This document shows positions 21,928 to 32,225 of a stretch of DNA of 64,000 bases, in pieces. The position numbers and the translations under genes are program-made. How positions within the stretch are numbered: the first letter of the stretch is position 1; each line of letters starts with the position of its first letter. Origin of the DNA: Dactylonectria macrodidyma (lineage: Eukaryota > Ascomycota > Sordariomycetes > Hypocreales > Nectriaceae); assembly GCA_020744425.1 (NCBI GenBank), contig JAGMUV010000015.1, forward strand, positions 1,054,001 to 1,118,000. The letters are read 5' to 3'. Below the pieces are notes generated by a model that worked only from the letters and a program-made list of their open reading frames with translations, made no database searches and was not told the DNA's origin.

Positions 21928-23141
21928 CTATGCCGTAGCTCGTAATCCCTCCGTATTCATCAAAACGGTGTCCTCTAGTTCTGTCCATCCCCGTTGTCCC
22001 AGATTGCGCAAAATCTCCTCTGCACGCGTTCGAGGCTTGATGTCTGTGTAGTCTTCCCTACCGGAGAAGTCATCGGGGAAATCCTTCTCCGGCTCGTGTT
22101 TGCGAAGAATCTCCAATACAGCATCCCAGCTAAACCTTCCAGCAAAACCGAAAATACGTTCACCTCTCACATCTGGAAGAATTACACCAGCGACATGGAG
22201 GCGCGCACAGTCCTGGACGTCGACAAAGTACTCTTATGGGTTTGTAAGCTTTCGGATTCTCTAAGGTTACGAATTATAGTGAAACTTACGTGGAGCGATC
22301 AAATGGTGAATGATGCTCACTTCTCCCTTCCAGAGAGCAGCGAGATAGCCTGCAGAACTAGGATACCCTTGATTCTTCACGTCAAGACTTTTACCAAATA
22401 TCATGTTTGGCAATACTTGAAACATTAGAATCTCAACCAATAGCATATGAAACAAAAGACCTACTGGTGTTGACGGCAAGATCAGGGCGCTTATGCTGGT
22501 TTTCTCTGTGGAATTTCCAGACTTCTTGCTCAGCCTGAGTCTTGCTCGCAGCATATACAGCCAGAGAACGTTCCGGAGTGTAGGGTGGTTCAGCCCAAGC
22601 CTGCTTGACGGCGTTTTCGTTCCACGATTCCTCAGTAACAATCTCACCCGGTTGATCCGGGCTGGGAAACAGAGCCGCTGTAGCTGACGAGGTGAGAACA
22701 AAACGCCTAACACTAGGCTCAGCATATGCAGCCTTTAGTGCATTTACAGCACCAGAGATCGTCGCAGGAACAACATTGTGAGGGTTTGGGTCAAATATAA
22801 CAACCGTAGCCGTGTGAGCGATAGCTGAAACTCCTGCATCCATCATAATTAGTGCCAGGCTGGAAATGCCACCAAACGTTCAAAATACCTTTTGCAACTT
22901 CATCAAATGCACCATCAACCGCCATATCCGAGACTTTGACGAGCTCGAAACGTTCTTTACCATATTTGCCGTCGAAAAGCGTTGTAAGCCACGCGTCCCT
23001 CACTGGGTCACGGACAGTACCCCGAACACGGTAGCCATGATGCAGGAACTGATCCACTGTGTGGGATCCCAAGAAGCCGTTTGCTCCGGTCACTAGGACG
23101 GTGGAGCCCTTAGGAATTGCGAGGTCTTTGAGGTGAGCCAT
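21928..23141 (-). CDS. Extended SDR, dihydroflavonol reductase/ketoreductase type
   Basis: Exons 22889-23141, 22465-22833, 22290-22415 and 21928-22232 encode 350 aa. The N-terminus VLVTGANGFLGSHTV has the extended-SDR TGxxGxxG fingerprint. Downstream are RGTVRDP, a FVLTSSATAAL strand with the catalytic Ser, and YAASK, the YxxxK pair. The C-terminal half includes YFVDVQDCARLHVAGV, typical of the GRE2/dihydroflavonol-4-reductase group that reduces aldehydes and ketones with NADPH in the cytosol. The third intron acceptor (CCCATAAG) is set by frame continuity. It lies at the left margin of the degenerate region and reads away from it. Confidence 0.87.
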
Positions 23142-23303
23142 GATGTCTTGGAGCCAGTTTGCACTTCAGGAGAGGAGTGAATGATCAATGTTGAGTTGTA
23201 GAATCTTCAAAACCAGCTGGATCTTGGTGGTTTTAAGCACGAAACAGGACGTCCCTAGATGTAGTTCTTTTCCACGGACCTTCTCTCCGTGGAAATCCAC
23301 GGC

Positions 23304-23337
23304 GTCCGCGAAGTCCGCGAAGTCCGCGAAGTCCGCG
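23304..23337 (+). repeat. 9-bp tandem repeat, about 3.8 copies
   Basis: The unit GTCCGCGAA is repeated head to tail. Just upstream, TCCACGGA (23271-23278) and TCCGTGGA (23286-23293) form a perfect short inverted repeat. This may be the edge of a decayed element, upstream of the reductase promoter. Confidence 0.85.
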
Positions 23338-24578
23338 TAATAGTACGACGAGATTGTCGACTTCCTGATTAACTTTTTTATGATATCAAAGTTGCGGAGT
23401 TACTATTTCAGGGGTGCTAAAATTGTCAGACCAAACTTGTTAGAGTTAGGGGAGGTACACCGAATAGGCATTGTAGGGGCTCAAACTAACTGCTAATCAA
23501 AAGCGTGAGGACTGCTTGTGGTTCAAATCTCCACTCAGTGACACTTCCGCGCGGTCGTGTCTCCGTGCGGGCCACTACTCCGCACAGGGGACAACTTCGA
23601 CTCTGTCCATCCTCCACTCTATTATTGGTCACTTTTCATGTCCGTGTTGGCGTTAGCAAAATGGCGTAAGCAATTTTGCCCTGAAGGTTGCCCAATCAGC
23701 GTGTGGTCTATACGAAGACATGGCAATCAGGATCTAAGATCAGTTGTACATTACGCCCAACCTTTTGTGGGTACGAGCCTTGACTCGCCTTGGGCAAGAT
23801 GATCTAGACAGGGGCGGGGTAAATTTCTGTTAAGGCTGAGATTAAACGACTGCGTTTCCATTCCCAATCTTGTCCATTCAGAGAAGCCCGAACTATATAA
23901 TAGAGAATGGCCGAGGGCTGTAATGATATGTATGTAGTAGATGACGCCATAGCTATTCAACACCAGACCAAAATGTCCTTAGCTAACTTAACACCGGGCT
24001 CCCTTATGATTAGTATGACTGCTATTGAGCATCTTGACACCATTGGCCTCGAAACCGGGCAAACCATGTCCCCTACGAATAGCTACCCTGAGGTTCTTAA
24101 TAGTAGATATCTATTACCTGATGAGGCTGTAGGTAACTACCTATTGGATTTATTTCTGCTACTAGAATTTACTAGCTTTTTTTTATTCATAAAGCGTGAT
24201 TTCTCGCTACTATCTTTGATAACCCGCCTCCTGTAGTTGGTAGGGTGCGCTTTAGATGCTGGTATATGCAGAGCGTCTCTTTATCTCCATTGTAATAACA
24301 ACCTGTAGTTTGTAAGGCGCGCCATATTTTCTATGAGTAACCATCACTTCTGCTGCTTATCAGCACCACCTCTTCCCATCGTTCCCCATATTAATAATTA
24401 AGCTTACCACATCCAGTAGAATTTAACGAGCAAGGAATGATCTATAGATAGTCTAATAATTAACGGGTATCCGTTCTAGCTCTTTACCTCGTTCAGAGGC
24501 TAACAAAACCAAGAGCACTGGCCAAGACTCAAGGTTATCTGGGCCTAGACAAAAGCCTACCAGTGTAAGAGTTAGCAG

Positions 24579-24599
24579 CGAGGGCTCGGCGAGCCCTCG
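24579..24599. repeat. GC-rich perfect palindrome (10-bp arms)
   Basis: CGAGGGCTCG and CGAGCCCTCG are separated by one base, inside otherwise AT-rich degenerate DNA. It would form a stable hairpin. Function unknown. Confidence 0.8.
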
Positions 24600-25147
24600 G
24601 CTGGACCTTATAACTAGATGTGCGGCACTATTGAGTAACGCTAGCTACTCGGAATCGCTTGATCTTTTGCCTCAACGAGCAGCGGGTCTTTGTGCGGCTT
24701 GGGCATGCCGCCCCAACCCTTACAACCCGGCGGGTTTACTAAGAACACGCTCATGGGCTCGCTGGGAGCTTGGGCTCCCCATCTCTAAAGGACACACTTT
24801 TTTTAAACAAAATGATAGATGCTTAACTTACTGAAAGATACAACCTTATAACCCCGCCCCAATGTCTTTTCGTAACTCCTAAAAATAGCCAAAGGCTCTT
24901 CTCTCTTAGTCTATCTCAGCTAGGAATACAGCATCTAGTTGCTTAAATATGCCCTTCTCTCATCCCATATCCATTGGAGGGCGGTGGAAAATAGCAGGAT
25001 CAACATAACGCGTCAGTGGAAGCTGCTTCTTGGTTAGTTTAGGCGAGACGTGCGACTTGGTGGGACACATACCCAGCAGACAACATTCCTCTTCCATTCT
25101 TCATCTTCTATTAACTCCTTTTCCATTGCGTTGTTAACATATCCGTC

Positions 25148-25582
25148 CTATACAGCCGTAATTTCATCCGCAAGAGAGGAGGAAACAGCTATCCCAATAA
25201 CGCGTACCTCGGGACGAGGTTGCAAGTCCTGTAGGATGGCGCCGAAATATTGCGGCGAGTACCGGTATGGTCCCAACGTTTGCACGAAATCCACTATGGC
25301 AGTCATCACATAGAGACAGTTGTCATCTGCAAAGATTTTAGGAACGAGGATAATATCAATTTTGCGTCTCCAGCCAATAACAACTAGGGGATACATTTCG
25401 GCTTGGAAGACATGGAAGAAGACAAGGCAAGGGATGTTTTTCAGCGTAGCTACATAGTAGAGGAGGCTTGTGTTCGAGGATGGGAACCCTATGTATTCAG
25501 CGTTTTGATTGTAGGCCAGGTTGATATGCCTAAATAGTTGTCGGGTTCCTGATGCAACTGAGAGCGAGTTTGAGATTATATC
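25148..25582 (-). pseudogene. Unrecognised open frame in degenerate region
   Basis: 144 sense codons are uninterrupted from an AG|GAT position (possible splice acceptor at 25583) to a TAG stop. The product would be hydrophobic in the middle (NIPCLVFFHVFQAEMYPLVV, then FADDNCLYVMTAIVDFV) and looks protein-like in composition, but I cannot place it in a family. Further upstream the frame dissolves into stops. It may be the last exon of an otherwise decayed gene or element. Confidence 0.3.
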
Positions 25583-26047
25583 CTACTTTTGAAATCTGCA
25601 AAATAGGAGCCCAATGCAGATTGCTGGGATTATCATGCGTTCTAGCCACCAACACCTACTAACTGATAGGGGACAAGTGCCTGCTACTCACTACTCATAT
25701 AATTAGTAAGCGCCTTATCCTCCCCTAACTTTCGGGGCAGCCGGACTAGGAAGAGCTCAAAAGTATCTTGCTTTTAAAGCCCCTAATTCCGTTTCGCATT
25801 AGCTATAATATAGCCTTTCTTTGTCTGCTAGAAGCTTCTTTTAGCGATAGGGCCCTGCGTCTGTAACGTTAGTGGACATGCCTCCTGTGTGTCTGTGCTG
25901 GCTACCGACTTGGGCTCACATGATAAATAGCGCAAGTTGCGGGTTCGTTCGTCACATCATGTTTCTTCCTGCCTGTCCCCAGGGATTGAACACCATTCGC
26001 AGTATCATCATTGGGGAACTGTACATGTCCGAAGTAGAGGACACAAT

Positions 26048-26945
26048 ATGGCAACCCCGCATCCAGGGCAAGGCGTATCCATGATGAATGAGCGGAGGAG
26101 AGCCCAGAATCGTTTGGCGCAGAGGAGACACCGACGTGAGTTGCATCCAGTGACGTCCGAAGTCACGACGTACTTATGAGTTGCAGTCTTGATTAACCCT
26201 GTCTCCAGAAAGGCAAGCTCTTGAGAAGCAGGCGGCTCATGATGAGCAATCCCCAGCGGTCCATACTGGGACAATGCAACCCGGCTTCCAGACTGGCTCG
26301 GGGCTTCCACTACCACTATCTGACGAAACAGCCAGCCTAAATGCAATCGATTCTCTCCCGCCTTTTCCCGGATCCGACATGGCATTGTTGGGGTTCTCGC
26401 CGCCGTGGGATGACAGCGTCTCAACGCTAGCAGAATCCCACGCCCCTCTCATTTCGTCTACGGGCCTTCTGTGCTCTGCCGATGCCGCCCATCTAACTCT
26501 CCCGCCGTCCCCTTGGATCCTCGAAGCTCCCGAAGCCGCTAGACTGGCCGCCGCAGCCTTTCCACGTAACGTCGTCCCTCGACCTAACCCGACCTTCTCC
26601 AACAACAGGAACGAGCCGCTGATCCATACGGCTGCCAGGGGCAATGACGTGGCGACATTGCAGCTCCTCACCCAAGCTGGCTCCGAGCTCACCGAGCGTG
26701 ATCTCGAAGGGCGAACAGCACTTCATGCGGCGTACGAGGAAAACCAGATGGAGGCGATACTCTGGCTTCTCGAGCGGGGTGTTGATGTCAATGCCGTAGA
26801 CAGGCAGGGTCGAACTACGCTGTCCATGGCGGTGAACAATAAGTGCCCTGTTGGGGTGAAGCTCATGTTGTCTCACGGCGCCAACCCATTGCGGACACAA
26901 ACGGAGCAAATATGGGCACTGAGCATGAGCAACGGGAATTTATAA
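26048..26945 (+). CDS. bANK regulator: bZIP basic region fused to ankyrin repeats
   Basis: Exons 26048-26135 and 26209-26945 (73-bp GTGAGT-CTCCAG intron) encode 274 aa. The basic region NERRRAQNRLAQRRHRQRQ (residues about 14-33) has the N-x-x-A-Q-x-x-R pattern of fungal bZIPs, and the intron cuts it. No leucine heptads follow. A Pro/Ser-rich linker leads to at least three ankyrin repeats (EPLIHTAARGNDVATLQLL, RTALHAAYEENQMEAILWLL, RTTLSMAVNN). This architecture is that of ToxE-like bANK proteins, which are pathway-specific activators of fungal secondary-metabolite clusters. It is convergent with an SDR 60 bp downstream, but no backbone synthase lies in the window. An upstream in-frame ATG at 25937 is less likely to be the start. 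Confidence 0.87.
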
Positions 26946-27005
26946 GAATTCTATCGGAATTTTAATTTTGGCTCGACCTATCGCCGCCCCTTCTTTTCAC
27001 CTGTT

Positions 27006-27949
27006 TTACCACGGTACCTCTTTGCTATCAAAGGTCCAGAACTTTCCGGAATGCGTCTCTCTTGTCGCGGCATCGACCTGAGTCTTCATGTTAGTACCGA
27101 GGGTCTCACCAATCTCGTTCCGAAGAAACTCACAAGCTTCACCATCGCCTTGGCGTTATCGCCAGCGTTGTGTGGCGGCTTTTCTATGCCCAAGATTTTG
27201 GCTCCACGGTTGCCCATGTCGGTGTCGAGAAATCTATCCATATATTCTCAGTCATCAGATATTTTTCTCTCTATACTGCGGAGATGAAAGAGTTTAGATT
27301 CTGTCCTTACCCTGGATCCACCACCAATACCGTCAGCTTGGGGTTCTCGGAATGAATATTAAGGCTAAGGTGATTGAGCGCGGCCTTGGACGCCCCGTAA
27401 CCGGCACCCATAGGGCGTCCTCCCATGCCTGCAAACATGGCCTCGTGGTTCGCCAGGGACGCTACTGCTGAGCTGATGGACACCCACTTGGGCTTCACAG
27501 CCTGCTCGAGAAGTGGCCATGTTGCCGCAAACAGCGCGAGAGGCCCCACGGCGTTAATAGCAAGGGTGTTGAGAAAGTCGTCGGCATCGCCGTTGGTGGC
27601 TGGAACCACGGCCCCGCCAGCAACGCCCGCGTTGGCGATGACAATGTCCAGCCTGCTGATACCCAGTGCTTTCAGCTCGCCCACGGCTTCAGCGGGGTCG
27701 CTGAAGGAAGACGACTCTATTTTGACTAGAACGAGCTTGGAACCCAAAGCAACGGGGAGGTCGTTCAGGTTGCTGGACCGGGCGATGTCGCGGACGCTTC
27801 CGATGACAATGTGGTTCGGCTGGGCGAGGTAGGTCTGAAGGAAGGCGAGGCCGACGCCTAGTATAGTGTTAGCATCTAAATGGACTTGCGGGACGAGAAC
27901 AAGTCAGACCTCGGTTGGCACCGGTGATTAAGACATTGGTCGTTGACAT
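27006..27949 (-). CDS. Classical SDR (carbonyl reductase, NOR-1-like)
   Basis: Exons 27910-27949, 27311-27857, 27134-27233 and 27006-27077 encode 252 aa. The fingerprint VLITGANRGVG, with the first intron inside it, is followed by LDIVIANAGV, a WVSISSAVASL strand with the catalytic Ser, YGASKAALN (YxxxK) and DPGFLDTDMG. This matches cytosolic SDRs such as sniffer-like and norsolorinic-acid ketoreductase-like enzymes, which use NADPH on carbonyls. The 5' UTR contains four GGTGAT units (27950-27973). Its pairing with a bANK regulator and a nearby epoxide hydrolase suggests membership of a small metabolite locus. Confidence 0.86.
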
Positions 27950-28947
27950 GGTGATGGTGATGGTGATGGTGATGTAGTGGGTAGAGGGACAGGGAGGTGC
28001 GAGTGCTTGGTCCCAGTCGTGGCTCTCGAGCACATCGATCCCATCTCCTTTATACAAGTAAGAATTCAGATATATCGTCGGAACTCGCGACATTGAACTG
28101 ACCAAGGGATAGATAGTTACGGCAAGGCATAATGACATCGCTGGCGCTAATGCGCTGTCATCAACCCCACAAAGTCATGGTCCCTGACACGGTGGCGCAA
28201 GTTGGGACATTAACTAGCTTCTCCGTCATAACTTTAAGTCAGCAGTGCATTAGTGTTGTCAGCAAGGGCTACCTGGGTGCTTCATGGATTAGTCGGACAA
28301 CAATGATAGTATCGATGAAGGAAAGCGAGGCTGCTGCTTGCGCAAATACAACACTTCACCGCTATGAGTTATGGCTTGTACCGGACACTCCATGTGTTTC
28401 TACAAGACGCCCTTAGTTCTCCCAGACTAAGAGCTTGTATCCCAAGAGCACATTGCCCACCCCTAACCTCCCCCAACATTGCCAACTACCGACTATCTCC
28501 TCCGTAAGTATGCGTGTTCAGTTTGGAATTCGAGACGATGATCCGTCTTGGGGAGGGACTCATCGACATCATTGGAGCATACCAGGTCTACATGGGGCCG
28601 TCTACCCTCCGCTACGACAATACAACCTTGGCGCTTCTTGGGGCTCTCAGACAGCATGTCATCGACACCGACTTGGACACCTTGGGCTATTTATACACCA
28701 CCCTGGGAGACACGACTAGTTTGGGTATTCTCGGGGAAGGGCTCCGCGACGGCATACCATCGTTCTAGCTCATGTTGTACGATGAATCCTCCATCTCCAA
28801 ATCGACTTGGTATGTCAAGCTGACGCGAAACAGGTCCTACAGTATCCCATAGGGTTTATAACTTTTAGACTATACTTAATTATGTATATAAATTAAGTAG
28901 AGACAAAGGTAAGTAAATACGATGCACTGAGCCTCCTAGTAGCAGCA
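27950..28947. other. Intergenic with hexanucleotide repeat
   Basis: GGTGAT x4 lies at 27950-27973, abutting the SDR start codon. A short plus-strand frame (28538-28768, 76 codons, with LGALRQHVIDTDLDTLGYL) is open but matches no family I know. I do not call it a gene. Confidence 0.35.
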
Positions 28948-30384
28948 TTAAAGCTTTGAGACAAAGGTCTTGATGTCGTCGACGTAGACCCCTGGTTGAG
29001 AAAGAGCTGGGAAATGGCCACCCTTTTCATGGCGGTTGAAGAACACCAGGTTCGCACTGCGTTCGATCCACAGCCGCGGCTGCAGAACGTTAGTCCAATA
29101 TCTTGGGAGTAACGACACGGTTTCGTGTGGTTTAACAATAGTAACAAAAGACATACCACCAGGGGGAACTTGGAAATCTCCTCCCAAGGACCGTCGAGAT
29201 TTCCAAACTGCGAAGCGCCGGTTGGCACATCTGTGGGTGGGAAGTTCATCGCCTATGAGGAGGAAATTGTGTCAGAGAACCTATGCGTTGTATGCGTGGA
29301 TAAGAAAAAGACAGATCCGACCTACCTGACTAAACAGCGAGTAGCCTCTGATGGCAGCAACGGGCTCTTGGATCCACATGAGCATCGTGTCCGTGATCAT
29401 GTCATCAAAGGTGATCTCGTAGTCGTCGCTACTGCCGTACTTGAGATCCCACATCCAGCTGGCAAGGCCGACGGGGCTATCGGACAGGGCCACAGACACC
29501 ATCTGCGGCTTCTGGATCTGAATCGTGGCATATCCAAAGTGTCTGGTAGTCCACGCGTTGATGGCAGCGATGTAATCGTTCTCCTCCGGGGTGGTCAGGC
29601 CCTGCGCGTAACGCTCCAAGTCGTCCGCGGTCGGCGGCAGGAAGAAGAAGTCGGTGTAATGGCCGATGAGGCTCTCGCCAACATCGACAGCCATCCACAT
29701 GCCCACGATCCACCCGAGGTCCGTCGAGGCAACAACATACTTGTCGTACCCGAGCTGCTTCATCATGGAGTCGAATGCTCGCCCAACCTCTCTGGGTCCC
29801 TGGCCGTCTTGAGTGGGAGCCGGACTGAAACCATACCCAGGTAGATCGGGGGCGACGACATGGAACGAGGGTGCGCCGTTGCCGGTGGCGGTCAAGTTCT
29901 TGATAACCTTGGACCACTCGATATGGGTGGACGTCCACCCGTGGATCAGAAGCAGGGGGATCGCGTCGTTGGCCTTGGACTTCTCGTGAATAAAGTGGAG
30001 GGGGATGGGGGCCGAGTAGTTGCTATTTCCAGGAACCGTGGTCGCGTAATGCTTCTGCTTGTTGAGCTGCTTCTCCGTGGCCCTCCAGTCGTATTCTGTA
30101 GACCAGTGCCTTGCCAGACTAGCCACGGCATTTGGGGGAGGTCCCTCTATCGACCAGTCGTGGATGACATTGGGCGACGGGCGATAGTCACGCACTTTGC
30201 GTTGCGTGAGCTGGAGAAGCTGCTTGTCGACCTGGATCTTGAAGCGCTGAGGGGTTGTTGTCTCCGGGAAGTGGAAGTTGAGGTCGCTTCGGATTCTACC
30301 CTGGTCTCCAGAAGGTACAGCAGATGCCAGGATGGCTAGGCTGAGGCCCGAGAGTGCGGTGGTGACCACTGTGTTCAGCAGCAT
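28948..30384 (-). CDS. Epoxide hydrolase with EHN domain; N-terminal signal peptide and C-terminal SKL
   Basis: Exons 29326-30384, 29157-29252 and 28948-29079 encode 428 aa. An EHN domain (FKIQVDKQLLQLTQRKVRDY, HWSTEYDWRATEKQLN) precedes the alpha/beta-hydrolase core: oxyanion LLLIHGWTSTHIEW, PDLPGYGFSP, nucleophile Asp in VASTDLGWIVG, and the catalytic His in HEKGGHFPAL. It should open epoxides to vicinal diols. The first in-frame ATG gives a clear signal peptide (LLNTVVTTALSGLSLAILASA), yet the protein ends in SKL, the classic PTS1, so targeting is ambiguous. The 77-bp second intron (GTATGT, branch CTAAC, CTGCAG) is retained in the model because splicing gives the family-typical KFPLVPRLWIERSANLVFF. 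Confidence 0.88.
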
Positions 30385-30497
30385 GTTCGATTGAAGAAGT
30401 ACCAAAGGGATGAGTTCGTCAGGTTCTAAAACTTTTACAAGTAGACCACTGGATGAGGATCTTATGTATCAAATTCACGAGATAGGATACCATCATC

Positions 30498-31017
30498 TTA
30501 TACTAATCCCTCCCATATACTCCGGACTTCCGAATCTTTACCAAGGCTCATTTCGCTGAGGGCTTCAAGGATGACCGCTACAATGTTACCTCCATTGCTT
30601 GCGTAGGCCATGATTCTGGACGTCATTGGATCACGCAGAGGTTCCCCGGTCACCAAGTCTAGGCAATGTCTTGTTGTTTGGTTATTAATCAACGAGTGGG
30701 AGACACCTAGACCCATGAACTGGATGACATGCGATGTCATCAACCAAGCTGCATGGTCATCATTTTTGTGGACCCAGGTCATCATCTTCCGGCCGTGCCG
30801 CTGCTTGTTGCAAGCGCTTGCGGCTACACCCGTTGGGTCCTAGGTTCATGAGTCTGGGGTAGATTGATCCTAATTGGTATTCAATTAGAAATAAATGAAG
30901 CATATTTATGCGAGGTAATAACTGGTCTGTCATATCCAACAACAGTAGAGTAACAGTCGTGTCCAAACCCTGGCCTGGATGTAGTATAGGGTAGGTTGAG
31001 CGAAGTTCCTCAGACAT
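30498..31017 (-). pseudogene. Possible decayed gene fragment, unrecognised
   Basis: Two overlapping minus-strand frames, 30760-31017 (starting MSEELRSTYPILHPGQG) and 30498-30785 (ending with a 95-codon frame containing VTGEPLRDPMTSRIMAYASNG), abut in different frames near 30780. A CCTAG site could serve as acceptor for the second, but I found no convincing donor in the first. Composition looks coding, so a broken gene is likelier than noise. No family was recognised. Confidence 0.3.
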
Positions 31018-31181
31018 AGACCGTGGCCGGTGTCAGCAGAACGGCCAGGTACGTTACGTATTGAGCAGATTTGTGTGGCGTTAGATAATAGTTTCCTATA
31101 AGTGTTATACAGTAGTTGAAGCGGTTGAGGTAATTAAGTGTTATTAATAGCTAAGGAGCTGGTGTTTTAGTATCAAAAGCC

Positions 31182-32225
31182 TCAGCCTAAACACCATACC
31201 AAAGCAGTTACCATAGCCAACCCACACCACATCTGCACATCCATCATCGCCCGTGGCGACCCTACGGAAGCACCGGGAACTTCGCAGGTAATATTGGCAT
31301 TCTCCGAGCAGTTGCCACTGCTACTATCATTGCCACTGCTGCTGTCATTGCCGATACGCGCAATCAGCTCGTCGCCTAAAGCCGTGATGCTCTTCTCAAA
31401 CGTCTTGTAGTTGGACGCGTTCCACTTGGCCCCGTCGGCGCCGGGCACAGCGTCTTTCCCGGGAAAGGCGATGTAAAGGACGTCGTTGGGGTCGTAGCCG
31501 TTGTCACCGTTCATCTCCTTGCCGAAGCAGGCGGTTGCGAGAGAGAGGGATGTTTCGCCGACCATGGCCTCGTCGCCGTCGTCGCCGTTTTCGTCTCCCC
31601 AGATACCGTAGATCTACATATCCTGCATCAATAAATGAAGACATTATATAGGGTTGTTCACATACCAGCTTTTTACCGCAGACAACAGCCATGACGCTCA
31701 GAGGCTTGATGCCATAGTCTCGCGGGTCAAACGTCGGCCAGTTTTTCTTGGTGCCCGTATTTCCAAAGACGACGTAGGGGTGAATATTCGAATCGAGATC
31801 CTTTTGACCCGTTCCATACTCCTCCACGATCCACTGGAACGACGTGATGGACTGTGTATCCTCTGAGCTCTTGCAGCGGCCGTCGTCGGCGTCGCTGCCT
31901 TGGATGCCGTCGCAGTCGATGTCTAGATTGGCCAGTGAGCCATTTCTACCCTGGATATAGATGATGTTGTAGTCATCTAAATGATCGCCGCAGTAGGTAA
32001 AGTCTGCGTCGGATATTAGATGCGGTACAGTCGCATTGGGGTGGATCTCGACGTACTGCCTGAATCACCATCGGAGCTGTGGAAGCCTCCAGCGAGCGAA
32101 TTATTGCACTTGCCCTGTGCTACCACAGCGTCGTAAAAATCGGCTACATTGGTGGGAATATCACGTCCGGATGCGATGCCGCCCAGAAGAAGCGAGGCCA
32201 GCAGATGGCTTGTAAACGACAGCAT
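31182..32225 (-). CDS. GH75 fungal chitosanase with C-terminal GPI-type tail
   Basis: Exons 32057-32225, 31666-32003 and 31182-31613 encode 312 aa. A signal peptide (MLSFTSHLLASLLLGGIASG) is followed by the GH75 core: IPTNVADFYDAVVAQGKCNN, YCGDHLDDYNIIYIQG, IDCDGIQGSDADDGRC, SFQWIVEEYGTG and VYGIWGDENGDDG-type segments with the acidic catalytic residues. It should hydrolyse chitosan at the cell surface. The C-terminus has NDSSSG twice, then a GASVGSP omega-like region and a hydrophobic end (CGLAMVTALVWCLG), typical of GPI signals. Most GH75 enzymes are free secreted proteins, so a wall- or membrane-anchored form suggests a role in remodelling its own deacetylated chitin. Intron placement restores a continuous catalytic domain. 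Confidence 0.9.

Larger units (their letters stand above)
23142..26047. other. Gene-poor, degenerate sequence
   Basis: 2.9 kb without a credible intact gene. The stretch 23.35-25.87 kb has many TA steps and short frames ending in TAG/TAA, as expected from old decayed repeats. It also has GC-rich islands (24.58-24.78 kb) and a tRNA-Ser-like T-arm near 23518 that does not make a full cloverleaf. One open frame, 25148-25582 on the minus strand, is listed separately. Confidence 0.5.

Noticed and set aside
23474..23550. tRNA-Ser-like segment (CTGCTAA loop, TTCAAAT T-loop)
   Set aside because: The T-stem pairs only partly, no matching acceptor stem or D-arm could be formed. At most a decayed tRNA or tRNA-derived repeat.
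28538..28768. 76-codon plus-strand frame upstream of the epoxide hydrolase 3' end
   Set aside because: Open, but with no motif or promoter logic. Left inside the intergenic description.
29080..29160. Apparent frameshift in the epoxide hydrolase at a C5 run, with the second frame open across the region
   Set aside because: GTATGT, CTAAC and CTGCAG mark a good intron, and splicing gives the family-typical sequence before the GGHF motif.
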